Shown: positions 11,901-25,505, numbered from the stretch's first letter. The stretch is 64,000 bases of DNA from Dactylonectria macrodidyma (GCA_020744425.1 JAGMUV010000015.1:1514035-1578034); one strand, 5' to 3'. Translations and numbers: made by a program. The notes: a model not told the origin generated them from the letters alone.

Positions 11901-14900
11901 GCCTTCGACTGCCTTACTTCGGCTGCCTGTCGCGCAATTCAAACGCACGGGATACATTGCAGACGTTGGCAGCAAATCTGGTGTGCGAGGGCTGTTTACT
12001 TGATTTGGAGTCTATCAATTTTCCTTGGGGAAGAGGGTCAGAGGTCAAGGTGCTGACGGATCTACCAATTTATCCCTGGAACCATGAGGCGAGACACTGG
12101 GTTGAGTCTCGATTCAATAAAGCCCTTCGAGAGAGGGCTCAACCACCCCACGATCTCCTCGGCTCCACTGTGCTTGGGACAAACACGGATTCCCCCTCGT
12201 GGAGGCATATCCTTAGAACCTCTGACTCGCCATGGATCAGAGACCATGTTGTACAGTCCAACATCTTGTACCCTGGAGCCGGGTTCGCGTGCCTGGCCAT
12301 CGAGGCTGCGGCCCAGATTACCCAGGCGGAACCTGGTGCTGCAGGGGCGAAGGCGTCTGGACGAGTGTCTGGCTATCGCCTACGAGACGTCGACATCATG
12401 CAGGCCTTGTTGGTCCCAGACAATGCAGACGGGGTCGAGGTTCAGACCAAAATTCGGCCGGTCGATGATAAAGAAATCGGGGCAAAGGGTTGGAAACGGT
12501 TCGAAATATTTTCCGTGACTGCAGACAATCATTGGGCCCAACATGCCAAGGGATTGGTACGGGTCGAATTCGACGACACACCCAACGCTGGGCCGACCAA
12601 GCTGGGAGATAAGGCACAGGACATGGCCAGTTTTGGACGACGTATCGACCCCGACGACATGTTTGCCAGTTTCAGGTCTGTTGGCATCAACCATGGACCT
12701 ACTTTTCAGAATCTGAGGACCATTTCCCAATCTTACACAGAGCAGCGATCCATGACAACCCTGGTCGTCGCCGACACTTCAGTGCCTCACGACCTCACTC
12801 GGAATCATGTGCTTCACCCGACCACGCTTGACTCCATCGTCCAAGCAGCCTACACGGCTGTCCCCAAAGCCGGCTACTATCAAGAGAGCCCACGGGTGCC
12901 CAGGCGAATTGAGCGTCTATGGGTGTCCAGCCGAATCAGCCACGAGGCAGGGCACCTCTTCAAGGCTCACTCCGCAGTTGACAGTGTCGATGCCCAGGGA
13001 TTCAAGGCCACCGTTACCCTTGTCGATGATCCGGACAGTGGTGGCAACGAGCTTCTCCCGCTACTTGAGATGCGCGGCCTCGAATTCCAGTCTTTAGGGC
13101 AAAGCGCAGTCACCATAACCAAGAAGATGTGGGAGGACGAGATCTGCAACAAGGTGGAATGGGCTGTCGACATGAGCCTTGCCTCCCCCGCGGCCTTTGA
13201 AAGGATCAGAAACGGGCTCACTCCCACCGTTCCACGCGATGACATTACGGCGGACCTCCGACCAGTCTGCATCTACTTCATCCAAGCCGCGCTGGAAGAG
13301 CTTGCGCGTTCCGAAACGCCTGAATTCGAGGGCCACTTGGCCAAGTTCTACACCTGGATGCAAAATCAGGCGCGGCTCGCCTCGTCGGGGGGGTTGGGTC
13401 CCTCAAGTGGCGACTGGCTGTCCTATAGCCCCTCGGAACGCGTGCGTCGGATCAACCTCAGCGCCATGGCAAGCGTCACTGGCGAGATGGTGTGTCTCCT
13501 CGGTCCATATCTTGCAGCCATGCTGCGTGGAGAGAGGGCGCCGCTTGAACTGATGATGGAAGGCAAACTGCTGAACCGATACTACGGAGAACAGCCAAAG
13601 TTGAAACGTTGCTTCACGCAGCTGGCCACTTTGCTGCGACTTGCGGTGCATAAGAACCCCAGGGCTCGAATTCTCGAGATCGGCGCTGGCACGGGCAGTG
13701 TAACGCGCCATGCTCTCGAAGCCCTCGGCACAGCAGAGTCGGGCGGTCCGCGAGCCGCGTCGTACCACTATACTGACGTATCCATGGGCTTCTTCGAGGC
13801 CGCCAGAGACGAGTTATCAGCATGGAGTGACATACTGGCCTTTGATAAGCTCGATATCGAGCAGGACCCCGCCGCACAAGGGTTCACGCTGGGCAGCTAC
13901 GACATTGTCATCGCTTGCGAAGTCCTGCACGCGACGAAGTCGATGTCTCGTACCTTGGCAAATGTCCACAGCCTGATGAAGGCCAACGGGACGTTGCTGC
14001 TCATCGAAACGACCCAGGACCAGATTGACATTCAGTTTGTGTTTGGCTTGCTTCCCGGATGGTGGCTCAGCGAGGACGAGGATCGGAAGAAGAGCCCATC
14101 GCTCAGCGTTTCGAAATGGGATCAGGCCTTGAAGAGCGCGGGGTTCACCGGAGTCGACGTGGAGGCCGGCGATTGTCAGTGCAGCGACACGTACGCATTC
14201 AGCACTATCCTGTCGAGGGTGAAGCCGACGCAGACGCCCAATCCGAGCGCGGGCGACGTCGTGCTCGTCACTGGGGCCAGTTCCACGGCCCCCCCTGCCT
14301 GGATCACATTGCTACAGCAGTCCATTGCTGGCCAAGGAGGAGTGTTGCCACCGGTACATGCTATCAGCTCTCCCTTTGCCACGGCTGCCGCATATGGTGG
14401 AAAGATTTGTGTCTTCATTGGTGAAATGGAGGAGCCGGCACTGTTCGGCTTGGACTCAGCCACGCTTGAAGGAATCAAGCTATTCGCGGCGAATTGCAGA
14501 GGGCTTCTTTGGGTAACGACTGGCGGTTCCGTCGAGTGCGAGAATCCTTGCATGGGTTTGGCAGCTGGTTTCATCCGCTCTCTGCGCAACGAATATGTCG
14601 GTCGTCCTTTGGTCACTCTGGATCTGGACCCGCGTGCGCCGCGGTGGTCTGTCGTTGACCAGCAGGCCATCTTACGTGTCTTGCAGGATAGCTTTGGCAG
14701 CGTTGATGATGGTTATGTCGCAGAGGCGCCTTTGGCCGAGTTGGAATACGCTGAACGAGACGGGGCCATTCTGATCCCTCGCTATTTCAAGGACGCTGAG
14801 AGAAACAAGATGGTTTCACCAGATACGATCGACCCGAGCACACCGAGCACGACCGTCACCGAGTTGCTTCATCAGCAAGACCGCCGCCTGAGTATGAAGG

Positions 14901-17116
14901 TCGGCGTTCGCGGTCTCCTGGACACGATTGCCTTTGAGGATGAGGATGATGATGGCGAGGGTGGTGGTGATGGCACCCGCACAGTGCCGCCGGGGTCCAT
15001 CGAAATCGAGGCTCGGGCTTACGGGTTGAACTTTCGAGACGTCATGGTTGCCATGAACCAGCTGGAAGATCGCATCATGGGCATCGAGTGCAGCGGCGTC
15101 ATCACGCGCGTTGGGGAAGTGGCAGCTACTCACGGGCATGCTGTGGGAGACGCCGTCTTTTGTCTACTCCGTGGCCCCTTTGGAAGTCGGGTGCAAACCG
15201 AATGGTGGAATGCCGTTCGAATGCCCGAGGGCCTCACGTTCGAAGAAGCAGCCTCGCTGCCCATGATCTTCACCACGGCCTACACGGCGCTGGTGGATGT
15301 AACACGTCTGCAGCGCGGCCAGTCTGTGCTGATCCATGCGGCAGCGGGCGGTGTCGGTCAAGCAGCTATCATGCTGGCCCAACATCTCGGGGCTGAGATA
15401 TTTGCCACCGTGGGCACGGGTGAGAAACGTAGCCTGTTGATGCAGAAGTACGGCATCCCGGCGACCCGTATCTTCAACAGCCGCGATGCCTCGTTTGCCG
15501 CAGGCGTCCTCGCCATAACGGGCGGCCGCGGCGTTGACGTGGTGCTCAACTCGCTGGCCGGCCCGCTACTTCAAGAGAGCTTCAACCTTGTCGCGCCGTT
15601 CGGGCACTTTGTTGAGATCGGAAAGCGAGACTTGGAGCAGAGCAGCTTTCTGGAACTGCGGCCCTTCACACGTCAAGTATCCTTCTCGTCACTCGACGTA
15701 TTGGCCATGACCCGAGGCAAGGGTCGCGACGTGCGACGGATACTGACCGAGATTGCGCGCTTGACGGGGGCCAGGGTCATCTCGCCCGTCGGTCCTCCGA
15801 CCACGCTCCCAATTGCAGACATCTCCAAGGCATTCCGGCTGCTGCAGGCCGGGAAACACATGGGCAAGATCGTCCTGTCGGCCAGGCCAGAAGATACCGT
15901 CCCCGTTCGGCAGCGCCAGAGGAAAATAAGACTGTCCCCCGATGCCTCGTACCTGCTCGTAGGCGGAGTGGGGGGTATTGGGAGATGCGTAGCCAACTGG
16001 CTGGTTGCCATCGGCGCAAAGAATCTCATTATTCTTTCACGCAGCGCCGGAACGACCGCAGGGAACGGCGACTTCGTCCAAGGGCTGACCAGGGCGGGCT
16101 GCAGAGTCGAGGCCATCAGTTGCGATATCTCGAGAGACGGCGATTTGACCCAGGCGCTGCGGACTTGTCAAGCGATAGGCTTACCAGCGATAAGGGGGGT
16201 TATCCAAGCTGCCATGGTGCTCCAGGTAGGTGTCTCGGCAGTACTTGTAGCAGTAACCTCTCGTGTATCAGAGACTGACCAGCGTTGTTAGGATTCCGTC
16301 TTGGAGCAGATGACTCTTGACAGGTTCCAGGCCGCCATTCTGCCCAAGATCAACGGCACCTGGAACCTCCACGGGCACTTCCAACACCATGTCGACTTCT
16401 TCATCATGCTGTCTTCAATCAATGGCATTGTCGGCTACGCTAGTCAAACCAACTACTCGGCGGGCGGATCTTATCAAGATGCCTTGGCGCGCTGGCGTGT
16501 AGCGCGGGGGTTCCCTGCTGTGTCCATTGACCTCTGCGCTGTCAAGACAGTAGGCTACGTGGCTGAGACGAAAGGCGTCGCAGGCCGTATGCAAAGGGTC
16601 GGCCACAGGCTACTCAGGGAAGATCAGCTGCTCGGCTTGCTTGAGAGTGCCATCATGACGCCCTTCGACCCCCAAGTCATCGCAGGACTCAACACAGGTC
16701 CCGGCCCCCATTGGAACCGCGACGGCGAGTCGCAGCTAGGTCGCGATCCGCGTTTCATCTCATTGCAATATCGCCAGCAGCAACAGCAACGAGACGGCAG
16801 TAAGTCTTCCAGCAGTGGCTGCTCACTTGCCAGCAGCTTGGCCGAGGCAACGTCAAGAGGCGAGGCCGAAAGCCTGGTCACCCAGGCCATTGCACAAAAG
16901 CTAAGCGACGTCTTCATGGTTCCCGTCGAAGAAATTGATCCAGCCAAGCACCCCTCACAGTACGGTGTAGACTCACTGGTTGCGGTTGAGCTGCGAAACA
17001 TGCTGTCGCACCAAGCAGCCGCCGAAGTCTCAATCTTCAGCATTTTGCAGAGTCCGTCGTTGAGCGCGCTGGCCAGCGAGGTGGTAGTCAAGAGTAGGGT
17101 CGTGGAGTTAAGTTGA
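8999..17116 (+). CDS. Highly reducing polyketide synthase (KS-AT-DH-MT-ER-KR-ACP)
   Basis: Iterative type I HR-PKS making a reduced, methyl-branched acyl chain, about 2601 aa. Six exons join in frame: 8999-9196, 9257-9343, 9401-9458, 9525-9858, 9922-16225 and 16292-17116. KS has Cys183 in DTGCST, His318 in EAHGTGTP and His358 in SIGHTEP. AT has Ser667 in SHSSGE. DH has His1001 and Asp1196. MT has the SAM motif EIGAGTG near 1478. ER has [10 protein letters not shown] at about 2032-2041, preceded by an unusual acidic Asp/Glu/Gly insert near 1898-1909. KR has GGVGGIG at about 2240 and Tyr2382. ACP has Ser2555 in GVDSL. Every catalytic residue I checked is present, so all reductive steps look possible. 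There is no thioesterase or reductase, so release needs a partner such as the neighbouring acyltransferase. Intron 3 is of GC-AG type. Confidence 0.95.
9459..9524 (+). other. GC-AG intron 3 of the HR-PKS
   Basis: The 66-bp gap needed to join EAFEN to AGLSIAEV starts with GCAAGT and ends with GAAG. A TTAAC branch-like site lies at about 9508. GCAAGT is the usual donor of the minor GC-AG class. No GT donor gives the conserved reading. Confidence 0.75.
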
Positions 17117-18582
17117 TTTTCTTCGTCATGTTGGTTAATGATGATATTCTCACTTGTGGGAACACAGCGATTTTTGGCTGAGAGTGGAGAGAGCCCGTCC
17201 TTGATATTTCAAGACAAATAGATGAGGTAGAAGATACGGAGGATCTTGAAATTTCATCTCATAGCTATCAGTGTACCTTGCATTAAGGGCCTTACTATAG
17301 GGTGGCAGGACGCCTAGTAGCACACACACCTGAAGGGGGAACTAGAGGGTCAACAGCTTAAAAAAAGAGACCAACAGCGAGATCCGCAATGCAGACCAAA
17401 TACCCAGTCCACATAGGCAACAGATACTCGGAAAGGCTAGGGTTTCACCGCCAACAGGTTACCTTTTGTGATGCCTCGACCAGCTGCAATAGCTGCATCT
17501 TAGAAAAGCTAGATCTGCTAGAAAAGCTAGATCTTGGAAAAGGTAAAATCGCCATGGGATAAAAGCTCTGTGAGGGCTATCGCATTCTAAACAGCTGTCC
17601 GCATAACATAACAACCACCTATCAGCAACTAACCAATCAGATAAGATAGTTATACATATATCTAGATTTAGATTTTATATATATATTTTAATATTTAGTA
17701 ACTATAGAATGACCAGATGTAGAAATATTTAAATGGTAGAAATAAACATATTTCTTTGCCTTTATGCCAGCCTTGCTTACCTTGAGGTAGCAGAGAGCCC
17801 CACGATAGATACCGTCGCAACTTCGTCCATGCTGCCCCCACCGTTGGAACCCCAGTGCTCAGTATAATTTACCGGAAACCCCCGAGATCTACTAGCGGCA
17901 AGAACGTGACGAATAGCAATTTGATGTCCTAAAGTCAGAAGTAGGCTGGTCGATGACAATAGTTCCATAGAAGAGATGATGTTGACTATATACGATGAGC
18001 GATTCATCTTATTTGAGATGGAGGAATGTTTTTTGATAACGTCGGGTCTAACAGCAGTAACCGCATATTTTCTCTTATTACGCGTTCCGGTCTCATCATA
18101 TCCATTGTTCTTAGAAGTTTTGCTTGTTACAGCGAACCACATTAGTCAAGTTATCTATATAGTATGAAGCCAATTCAAATCCACCTTTCGTTCATTGAAA
18201 TGAGTCGTTGTCGGCCATCGCTGAAATTATTGTCATCATTACATCTACCTAAGACCGGTATTCGCCATAGGCCTTCTAGGGATGGAAAGTAAGTTTTCCG
18301 CAAGACATCACAGTCACCCCCTAGACAGATTGCTCCACCCCGTCAGGAGGTACTCAATTTCGGACTCTACAACCACACTGCCACCGGACACTATATGAAT
18401 AATGAGCGTGCGACACGGCCCCCTATAGACTTGATCAGGTAATTGATACCATCATATATTCTTTTATGAGTCTGACTTCGGTGTTGGCGATGATTCATTG
18501 ACAAATGGCTTGAAAGATTCCTAACTGACGAGCTCACGCATAACAATCTATTCGAAAACAAGCTCGTGTCGGATGAAAACGC
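17117..18582. other. Intergenic between HR-PKS and aldo-keto reductase
   Basis: Holds dispersed repeat copy B (17324-17430) and an AT-rich stretch at 17640-17760. A 121-codon minus-strand ORF (17777-18142) has no recognisable domain and is not called. Confidence 0.55.
17324..17430 (-). repeat. Dispersed repeat, copy B (inverted)
   Basis: The reverse complement aligns with 2875-2990. The two copies face each other across the hydrolase-acyltransferase-HR-PKS block. Confidence 0.7.
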
Positions 18583-19634
18583 CTAACGACGATCATCAGG
18601 GTCGAACCTATCTCCAAGAAATTTCCTATAATGTTTCCTCTTACCCGCGTCCGAGATTTGCTTGATCTCCTCCTTCTTTAGCTCGAAAGTGGATATGTTT
18701 TCCATGTATCCCTTCAGCCTCTGTAAGCTTCGACTAGTTGTAACTGCGACGATTCCTTGATCGATGCACCACCTCAAAGCAACATCACCCTCCGTAACGC
18801 CGTATTTTCCCGCCAACCTCTTATAGATACCATCAACTGGGCCGGGTGAACCCTCCACAAGTGCAGTGAGTGTTGAGTACGCTGAGACTGCAATGTTGTT
18901 CTTCCAGTGAAATTCAACCAAGTTGCCGCGTTGCAGGTATGGGTGATATTCGATTGAGTTGATCGCCGGTGGGATCTCGGCGGTCTCAAGGATTATCTCC
19001 AGATGTTCTTGAAGGAAGTTGGACACTCCAATTGATTTTGCCTTGCCTGACCGCTTGATCGCCTCCATCTTTGACCAGATCTCCTGCAACTCCTCTGCAG
19101 TGTCAGCCATAAAGGGCCCATGGATAAGATAGAGGTTCACATAGTCAAGTCCAAGTCTCGTCAGTGAGTTGTCGAATTCACTTTGGACATCTCTCTTTTC
19201 GGTTCCACACAACTTGGTAACGACGAAGAGTTCTTCGCGCGCGACTTTGGAAGCCCTAACGGCATCGCCAAGCTCTTCTTCATTGTTGTAAACTGCGAAT
19301 CGATAAATGAATCTGAATTAATTGCGCAGAGATTTTCCACGGGAACAAGCTTACGCTCGGCACCATCAAGATGGTAGTACCCATTTTCTATCGCAAGGCT
19401 CGTCAAATGTAGCACATCTTCGTCCTTTTCATCCTTGGATGTCTTATACAGGGCTGTTCCAAGCCCATATGCTAGCTTTGCATTGTTAACAGATTCTATC
19501 CACTGAAGGTGGGATTCATGGCATACCATCGGAATCGCGTTTCCATCATTTAATCTCAGCATTGGGATATGCTGAGATGGCGAGGGCTCCTTCCCTAAGC
19601 AGTGTGGTAAGGCGGTTGGTTTGAGTGAGCTCAT
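18583..19634 (-). CDS. Aldo-keto reductase
   Basis: NADPH-dependent carbonyl reductase of the AKR superfamily, about 312 aa. Exons are 19634-19527, 19475-19355 and 19292-18583. The first intron (51 bp, GTATGC to AAAG, with a GTTAAC branch-like site) is a multiple of three and stays open if unspliced, but removing it restores IPMLAYGLGTALYK, the normal family reading. The second is 62 bp. Catalytic residues are visible: Asp in HLDGAE, Tyr in LYNNEEE, Lys in VVTKL and His in YLIHGPF. GVSNF and EYHPYLQ also match the family. It lies between the HR-PKS and the regulator and may reduce a ketone on the polyketide. I found no exact copy of the cluster motif upstream. Confidence 0.85.
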
Positions 19635-22600
19635 TGTGATGATACAGCAAGCAGCTTGAATTGTCCAGTGATGATGGAACTACAGCAAAACTCTGCGTGC
19701 AAGAGTCTCAAATACGAGGAACTAGCAATTTATATACTCCTTCTTTGTCTCCTATTCATGCGCAGTTACGAAGTGTTTAATGTTACAGCAACTGTTGTAT
19801 GGCTCCTCCTTGTATCTTTGTTTTTTACCAATACCCCTCATTGTTCCCGCCTAGTGGTTGAGTGGACTAATGAGCCCGGAGATGGTCGCTTTGGAAACTC
19901 TGCAAGTACATCCCCACCCATTTAAACATGGTTTAAAGTACCTATCTGTGTTCGGACTGGCATGTCGGGCCGACCAGTAGGTTGAACCGGTAATACGGGC
20001 CGGTGTCCTGAACCAGCAACACTGACAAGGTAGGTGCGTATTGATACTATTCACTCCATAGGCATTCCCGCCCCATTTCTCTATCTTGCGGAGTAATTAA
20101 TTATCATGAATCACACCAACTTTACTCCGAAACTTTATCAGCTAGTCAGACCTTTGAACTACCGCTTCACCATTGCGATATGTCCCCACGTGTGATAAAC
20201 GAGCAAATTGAAGTTCGTGCGTGCTCGCCACCAAATGCTATATCCCAGCGTCCACCATGTCTGTCCCTTCGGCATGCAGATCTAGACTGACACTTTTCCA
20301 ATCATCTTTTCAAGGAAATTCAAAATTTTGTTAGCATTTTCATTCGACAGCCTGTATCCTGAAACGTTACACCTGTGATAAACAATTCGAAATGGGGTGC
20401 ATGGGTACAATAGCAGTGCTTTGTCATGTCAAACCGAAATGGAAAGTTCGCAGGCCAGGTACGAGAATGTCGAACGACATGGTTCCTGCCGGACTTGGGG
20501 AAGAATCACGAATTGAGGCCAAAGCTGCGACACGTAAAGCGTTTGGGGCAAACCTTCAGGCCGCATTTCAACTAGCGGTCTTATTGTAAGAAGAGTGACA
20601 TGTTAGGGTGAAGTGAGTACTGACATCACGTCCTCTAGAACTCCTACAATGCGCTTTTTCTGAGAATCAAGTAATATTGGCTATGAATACAATATAGCCA
20701 ATAGTTTCGAAACCCCTATCTTAGAAATAGGCAGAAACCCCGGTGGAAATTGAGTTATATTAACGTCATTCGAATTATTTTCGTTTCTGGCCCCTCAACT
20801 CAGCCGTGCTATTATTTCTCGGCAATGGTCGATTTCTACCTGCGCAAATGTTCTCTTCTCCGCACTTGACTAGTATCGTGTCTGGCTTGGGCCGCAACAA
20901 TGCTCGGCGCTTTTGCCCTTTGCCTTGCTAATGCCGATCGTTGCTCGATCAAGACTTCGCCTCTCTGTCATCGCAACTTCATCCTAGTCATTGCATACGT
21001 AATCCTTGTCGGCCTGTCGAGACTGTCGTAAGACTACACTTGACCCATAGTCCCCACAGAGGCCTGGGAGATCAGCGGTACGCTTCGTGACTCCAAAAAG
21101 CTGTCTAGCACTAGCAAAGCGTATGTACTGGGATGTACATCCCTATCAGTCGTGACTTCTGGTACAGTACAAAATAGGTGGGATGCTATGTATCTTAGTT
21201 TTCTTACATTCTAGTTGGTTCAAATCCCTGCTACTAGCGCAAGTGTAGCCTTACGACAGCCAAAGGGTTATATAACCATGGGCTGGGCTCAAGTACGGAG
21301 TTCTATGGTGCTAGCATAGATACGGCTAGCTCAATAATCACAGGGTACTCCTGATATGCCGGTAGTCAAAGGGATCCCTGACAGGGGCTAACGCTTTTGG
21401 CCTCCAAGAGCGGCTGAACTTTGATATTGTCCCCGTCTTATTGGCGGGATGCCAGCGCTCTAGGGATGACGGACCGCCTTCCCAGACCAAATTGCACTTC
21501 ATTCCTGGCACCCTGGGCAGAACCAGTACAAACCGTTGTTGTCGACAAGGATAAGACAGAGACGAGACAAACAGATGTCGGCTGGTCGGTACGTGTCGCA
21601 GTGAGCAGCTCAGCGCGGAGCGGTGTAGTATGGGTCAGCGAAGTCATTGAGATCCCTGTAATGATTCGAGGAGGGCCGACGTTTGAGCCTCTTCCTTTAG
21701 ACTTGACATGAGGACGGAGCCGACGTATGCATTGAGACTGCTGCCGGAGATCAAGTACCTAAGCTTGGCGCTATTGGCGAGCAACAAGGCCGCCGTGCTC
21801 ACACTCCGAAACCCCCGCCAGCAATCTGATCGAGAGTATGTTAGATGCATATATAACTCCATTAATGCGTTGAAGGGCAATGGAAAGCGGTGGCGGTCTA
21901 TAGATGCCTATCGGTGCTAAATATAAGCTCCTTAAGACTACTAAGAGAAAAAAAAAATAGAGGCGGTGCCACCCTAGCCCTGAAATTTCCCAGAATGCGA
22001 TCGACGGCCCTCAATATAGCTCGATTGAACAGCATAGCAAGCATTTACCAGATAATGTCGGAAGAGACTTGATGCTGCACTCCTAGATAATTATAGTTAA
22101 CACCTATATGACTACCTGTTTGTAGAGAGAGGCCAGTATACTACGCAGCTCAGGACAAGCATTCGGAATAGCTTGTGACGGGTTGGTTCTATCTTGATTA
22201 AGCAGACTGCGCTAGCTTAGGCTGCCCCTCTCCTCATTTGATCTGCTTAGTCAAGCCCCGGAGTATGGCGTGGGCCCGAGGCATGCGGTATGATCTAGTG
22301 GATTGAGATATCATGGTAGCAATGCAAACCACGGGTCTAGAAATGTGTCAAAGTTAGTTTGATAAAACTAAGTCTGTTAATAGCTAGTGAAGCTACCTAT
22401 CTATGAAAGTGCTAACATGAGCATGTATTTGCCGAGGTATACTTAGGGGGATCACGGGGATCCTTTAGATCGCAAGTGATCCGCGGTGATTGGAGAAGAA
22501 AAGCGGTGGCTAAATGACTCTGCCAGTTGCGACCCCCGGTCCCAACTCGAGCCGTGACACTTGAAGACCCCACCCCCGACTTATATTGGGTGCCGGTTGT

Positions 22601-23455
22601 GCCGTTACTCCCTTAAATAAAGTTCTGTGTGAATCGCCTAGTATTGAGAAATTACGGGTTCGGTAGCTGCTTTCCCCCGCCCTATTCGGGCCGTGAGTCG
22701 GGCTGGTTTCTGAAGCTAAGACAAGCCACCGACTTGTAGGATACCCCTACATAGGACGGGTCCATGCACGCTTACTCTGACTTGTCTTATCGCGCGCATG
22801 GAAGTGAAGCTGCGCCATCAGGTAAGTGCACCGAGTCCGACAATACGTGCTTATAATACATTGAGATAACATGAGCGGCACGGCCCGGCCTGCGAACTGA
22901 AATGTGGACGTGTCGCCAGCTTTATATTGTGAGTTCTGTACAGAGTTTCTGTGTCGCGTTGCGGCTAGCCTATGCGAGGGAGAGCATCCAGATCAGAGAA
23001 GTTGCAGGCGGGAGCGGGGCTAGAAACAAGCACGGCGCTGCCTCTCTCTACCCACGACCCCTAAACAGAGCGCAATCTGCAGGCTGTCCTTTGGGGACTT
23101 GTTGGGACCACAGAAGAGCTTAGTGTTCGAACGAGGCTAGAACCCTTAGGTGACACAAGCGTTGCGTAGCGGCAACTTAGCCGTAAAAAAGCTTCCTGAG
23201 TTGAGAGCTTCTAGTCTAACACTATTGTAGTAAGCTTTGCCCATATGCGAAGTTGGCTGCCTTCGTTGTAATCCTCGCTACGAGCCATAAAAGCACCGAG
23301 ATAAATTGGCGATCCCATTGCATATCCAACTCTTCCAAGAGATCTCGGAATTCCCTGCCGCATAAACCCACAAAACTGACCATTTCCAGTCAGAGGCGTT
23401 CCGCGGAGATATTGTGACATAGGATCAGACCTGTACCTCTTCGAAAAGTGGAGCT
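19635..23455. other. Gene-poor 3.8-kb spacer
   Basis: No gene can be supported on either strand; ORFs are short and without domains. The block at about 22540-22960 is more GC-rich than its surroundings and holds a TATATT and an AATAAA about 35 bp apart, resembling an old LTR, but no partner copy is in the window. Confidence 0.5.
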
Positions 23456-25505
23456 ATGGCGACCACCCACCGGCAACAAGCTGGTTTGGCATGTGAGGAA
23501 TGTCGACGCCGTAAATCCAAGTGCGACCGAGTACGGCCCTGTTGTGGCGGATGTTCCGAGTTAGGGGCAGACTGTTTCTTTGTCGAAGATAGGCCCAAGC
23601 GGGGCCCAAAGAAGGGTCAGTTGAGAGCGCTCCGGAGTCGCATCGGTAAGTCGTTGAGTGCCTCATCCTCATCTTCATCGAATAAGACACGTGAGATGAA
23701 CATAACTTGACGTAATACACTACTGATGTTGAGCAGCAACGCTTGAGCAGCAACTAGCCCTACAAGCCGGACCCGAACCTGCCGACGTCGGTAGCTACAG
23801 TGATCCCGCGATTGCTATAGCCTTTCAAGAAATCGACTACAACACGCATACTGGCGTATCTCAGCTCGACTGGGTGGACAAATCCTGCGAGATGGCAGAC
23901 GCTAGCATAGCGGCAGGCTGGCAACACACCGCCTTGATATTGCATGAAACCCTGGATTCATCCGGGCCACTGATAGAAGACTCGTTTAAGATGTTGGACC
24001 CCTTGAGGATCTCTCCCTTGACCGAAATTGATTTGTGAGTTCATCTATTCGCCAATGCGAAGTTGCTATTCATTAGCTCGTTGGAAGGACTGGCAAGCTG
24101 ACTTAGCCAAAAGAGATCAGCTGTATTTTGAACGGATTCATCCAATGGCGCCCATGATCCATAAACGCCGGTACTACTCCTGGGCCAACCAGGAAACCAT
24201 TTCGCCCGCTCGCCGATGCTTACGCTCAGCTATGAGAACCATCGCCTCAGCCATGTCATCTCAACTTCGGAGTTTGAGCGAAGCCTTTTACGCCGAAACG
24301 TATCGGATGCTAGAAGAACTCGAGGGTGGTGAGCTCAGCCTCCCTTGGACAAAGGGAGAGGTTCGAATTGAGCAGATACAGGCATGGCTACTCCTGGCCT
24401 ATTATGAGTTCCTGAGCACTCAAAGACATCAGTCACTGATGACAGTTGAACGGGTCCTGCGCCTGGTGCAGCTATCGCGCTTGTACAGTGTCGACACAGC
24501 GCATATACCCACGGCCCACGAGCCGTCTCTCCAAGACACCACTAGTTCCTCCGATGCCCCAGACGAGACTTTCGCGATGACCGAGGAGAAGAGGCGAACC
24601 TTTTGGTTAGTATTTTGTACTGATAGACTCTTCAGTCCATGCAGCAAAGCGGCATTAATCCTTTCAGAGGAGATTGTGAGTACGGGAACTTGTCACGTGT
24701 ATTTAATCAGCAGCAGGTGGCTAGTGAAATACACAGCTGACTGGCGCTAGATATCGACTCGACTACCAGCTCCCGAGTCAAATTTTCAAGACTCTCGGCA
24801 AATTGAAATGAACTTCTTGGCTGAGACAATCAACGACGGTTGCTCTGGCCCTCACTCGTGGTTTGCCGACTTTGTTCAATTGACTGCGCTGTATGGACGC
24901 TGCATGATCCACAGGCGAATGGGCTTAGCTACGGCCTCGATAGAGAAGGAAAGCCGGTCGTTTTGGGTGCGACACGATTGGCTTGCAGCAGCAGCAGAAG
25001 AACAAGCAGGCCGTTTCCAGGAGAGGGTGCCTGCCTCAAGTGGCTTCGTGGATTACGATCCGATACAGGTAGTCTGTCGGATGTTGCCTCAGAATATTGT
25101 AATTTACCTCGGAAACACGAACGACATGGTGCAATGGAAGACGGAAGACCAACAACTTAAGGCTCTGGAATATGAGCAGAAAGCTTCTCGAGCCGCTGTC
25201 GACATAGCTGATATAGCTAAATCCATATCCAACTTGAGTTGTTTCAAGGTAGGAACGGTTTGTTCCTCCCCTGGATTTTGACTTACCTAGTGCAGGCACA
25301 TCCGTTCTTGGTCGAGGGACTTTTCAGTGCCGGGACCTTCCTTACTACACACCCCGGGCCGGCGGGAGTTGCGAGTTCCAACGAGATGTGGGAGGCCGGT
25401 ATAAGGAAAGTTGGGGAGACGCTTGCATATTTGGCAAAGGCCCAACGGGTGGCACAGGAGGCTTTGGATAAACTTAAGTTAGGGGTCCCAGATGACAATT
25501 TCTAG
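23456..25505 (+). CDS. Zn(II)2Cys6 fungal transcription factor
   Basis: Probable pathway-specific activator lying between the two PKS genes. The N-terminal CEECRRRKSKC...CGGC...C fits a CX2CX6CX6CX2CX6C binuclear zinc cluster at residues 13-41, followed by a basic linker. A fungal-specific regulatory middle domain follows, with QLYFERIHPMAPM, RTIASAMSSQ and FWLVFCTDR. Exons are about 23456-23645, 23737-24034, about 24063/24077-24675, 24751-25248 and 25296-25505. Four junctions are clean, including a CTGAC branch before 24750. The 24035 donor (GTGAGT) does not join in phase to the obvious acceptor at 24076; the acceptor at 24062 is in phase but leaves only 28 nt. That junction is unresolved. 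It converges on the NR-PKS 3' end. Confidence 0.85.

Noticed and set aside
17777..18142. 121-codon minus-strand ORF as a gene
   Set aside because: No domain, no clear splice partners, unusual composition; left as intergenic.
21205..21235. tRNA B-box-like sequence GGTTCAAATCC
   Set aside because: The flanking bases do not pair as a T-stem, and no A-box or acceptor stem fits upstream.
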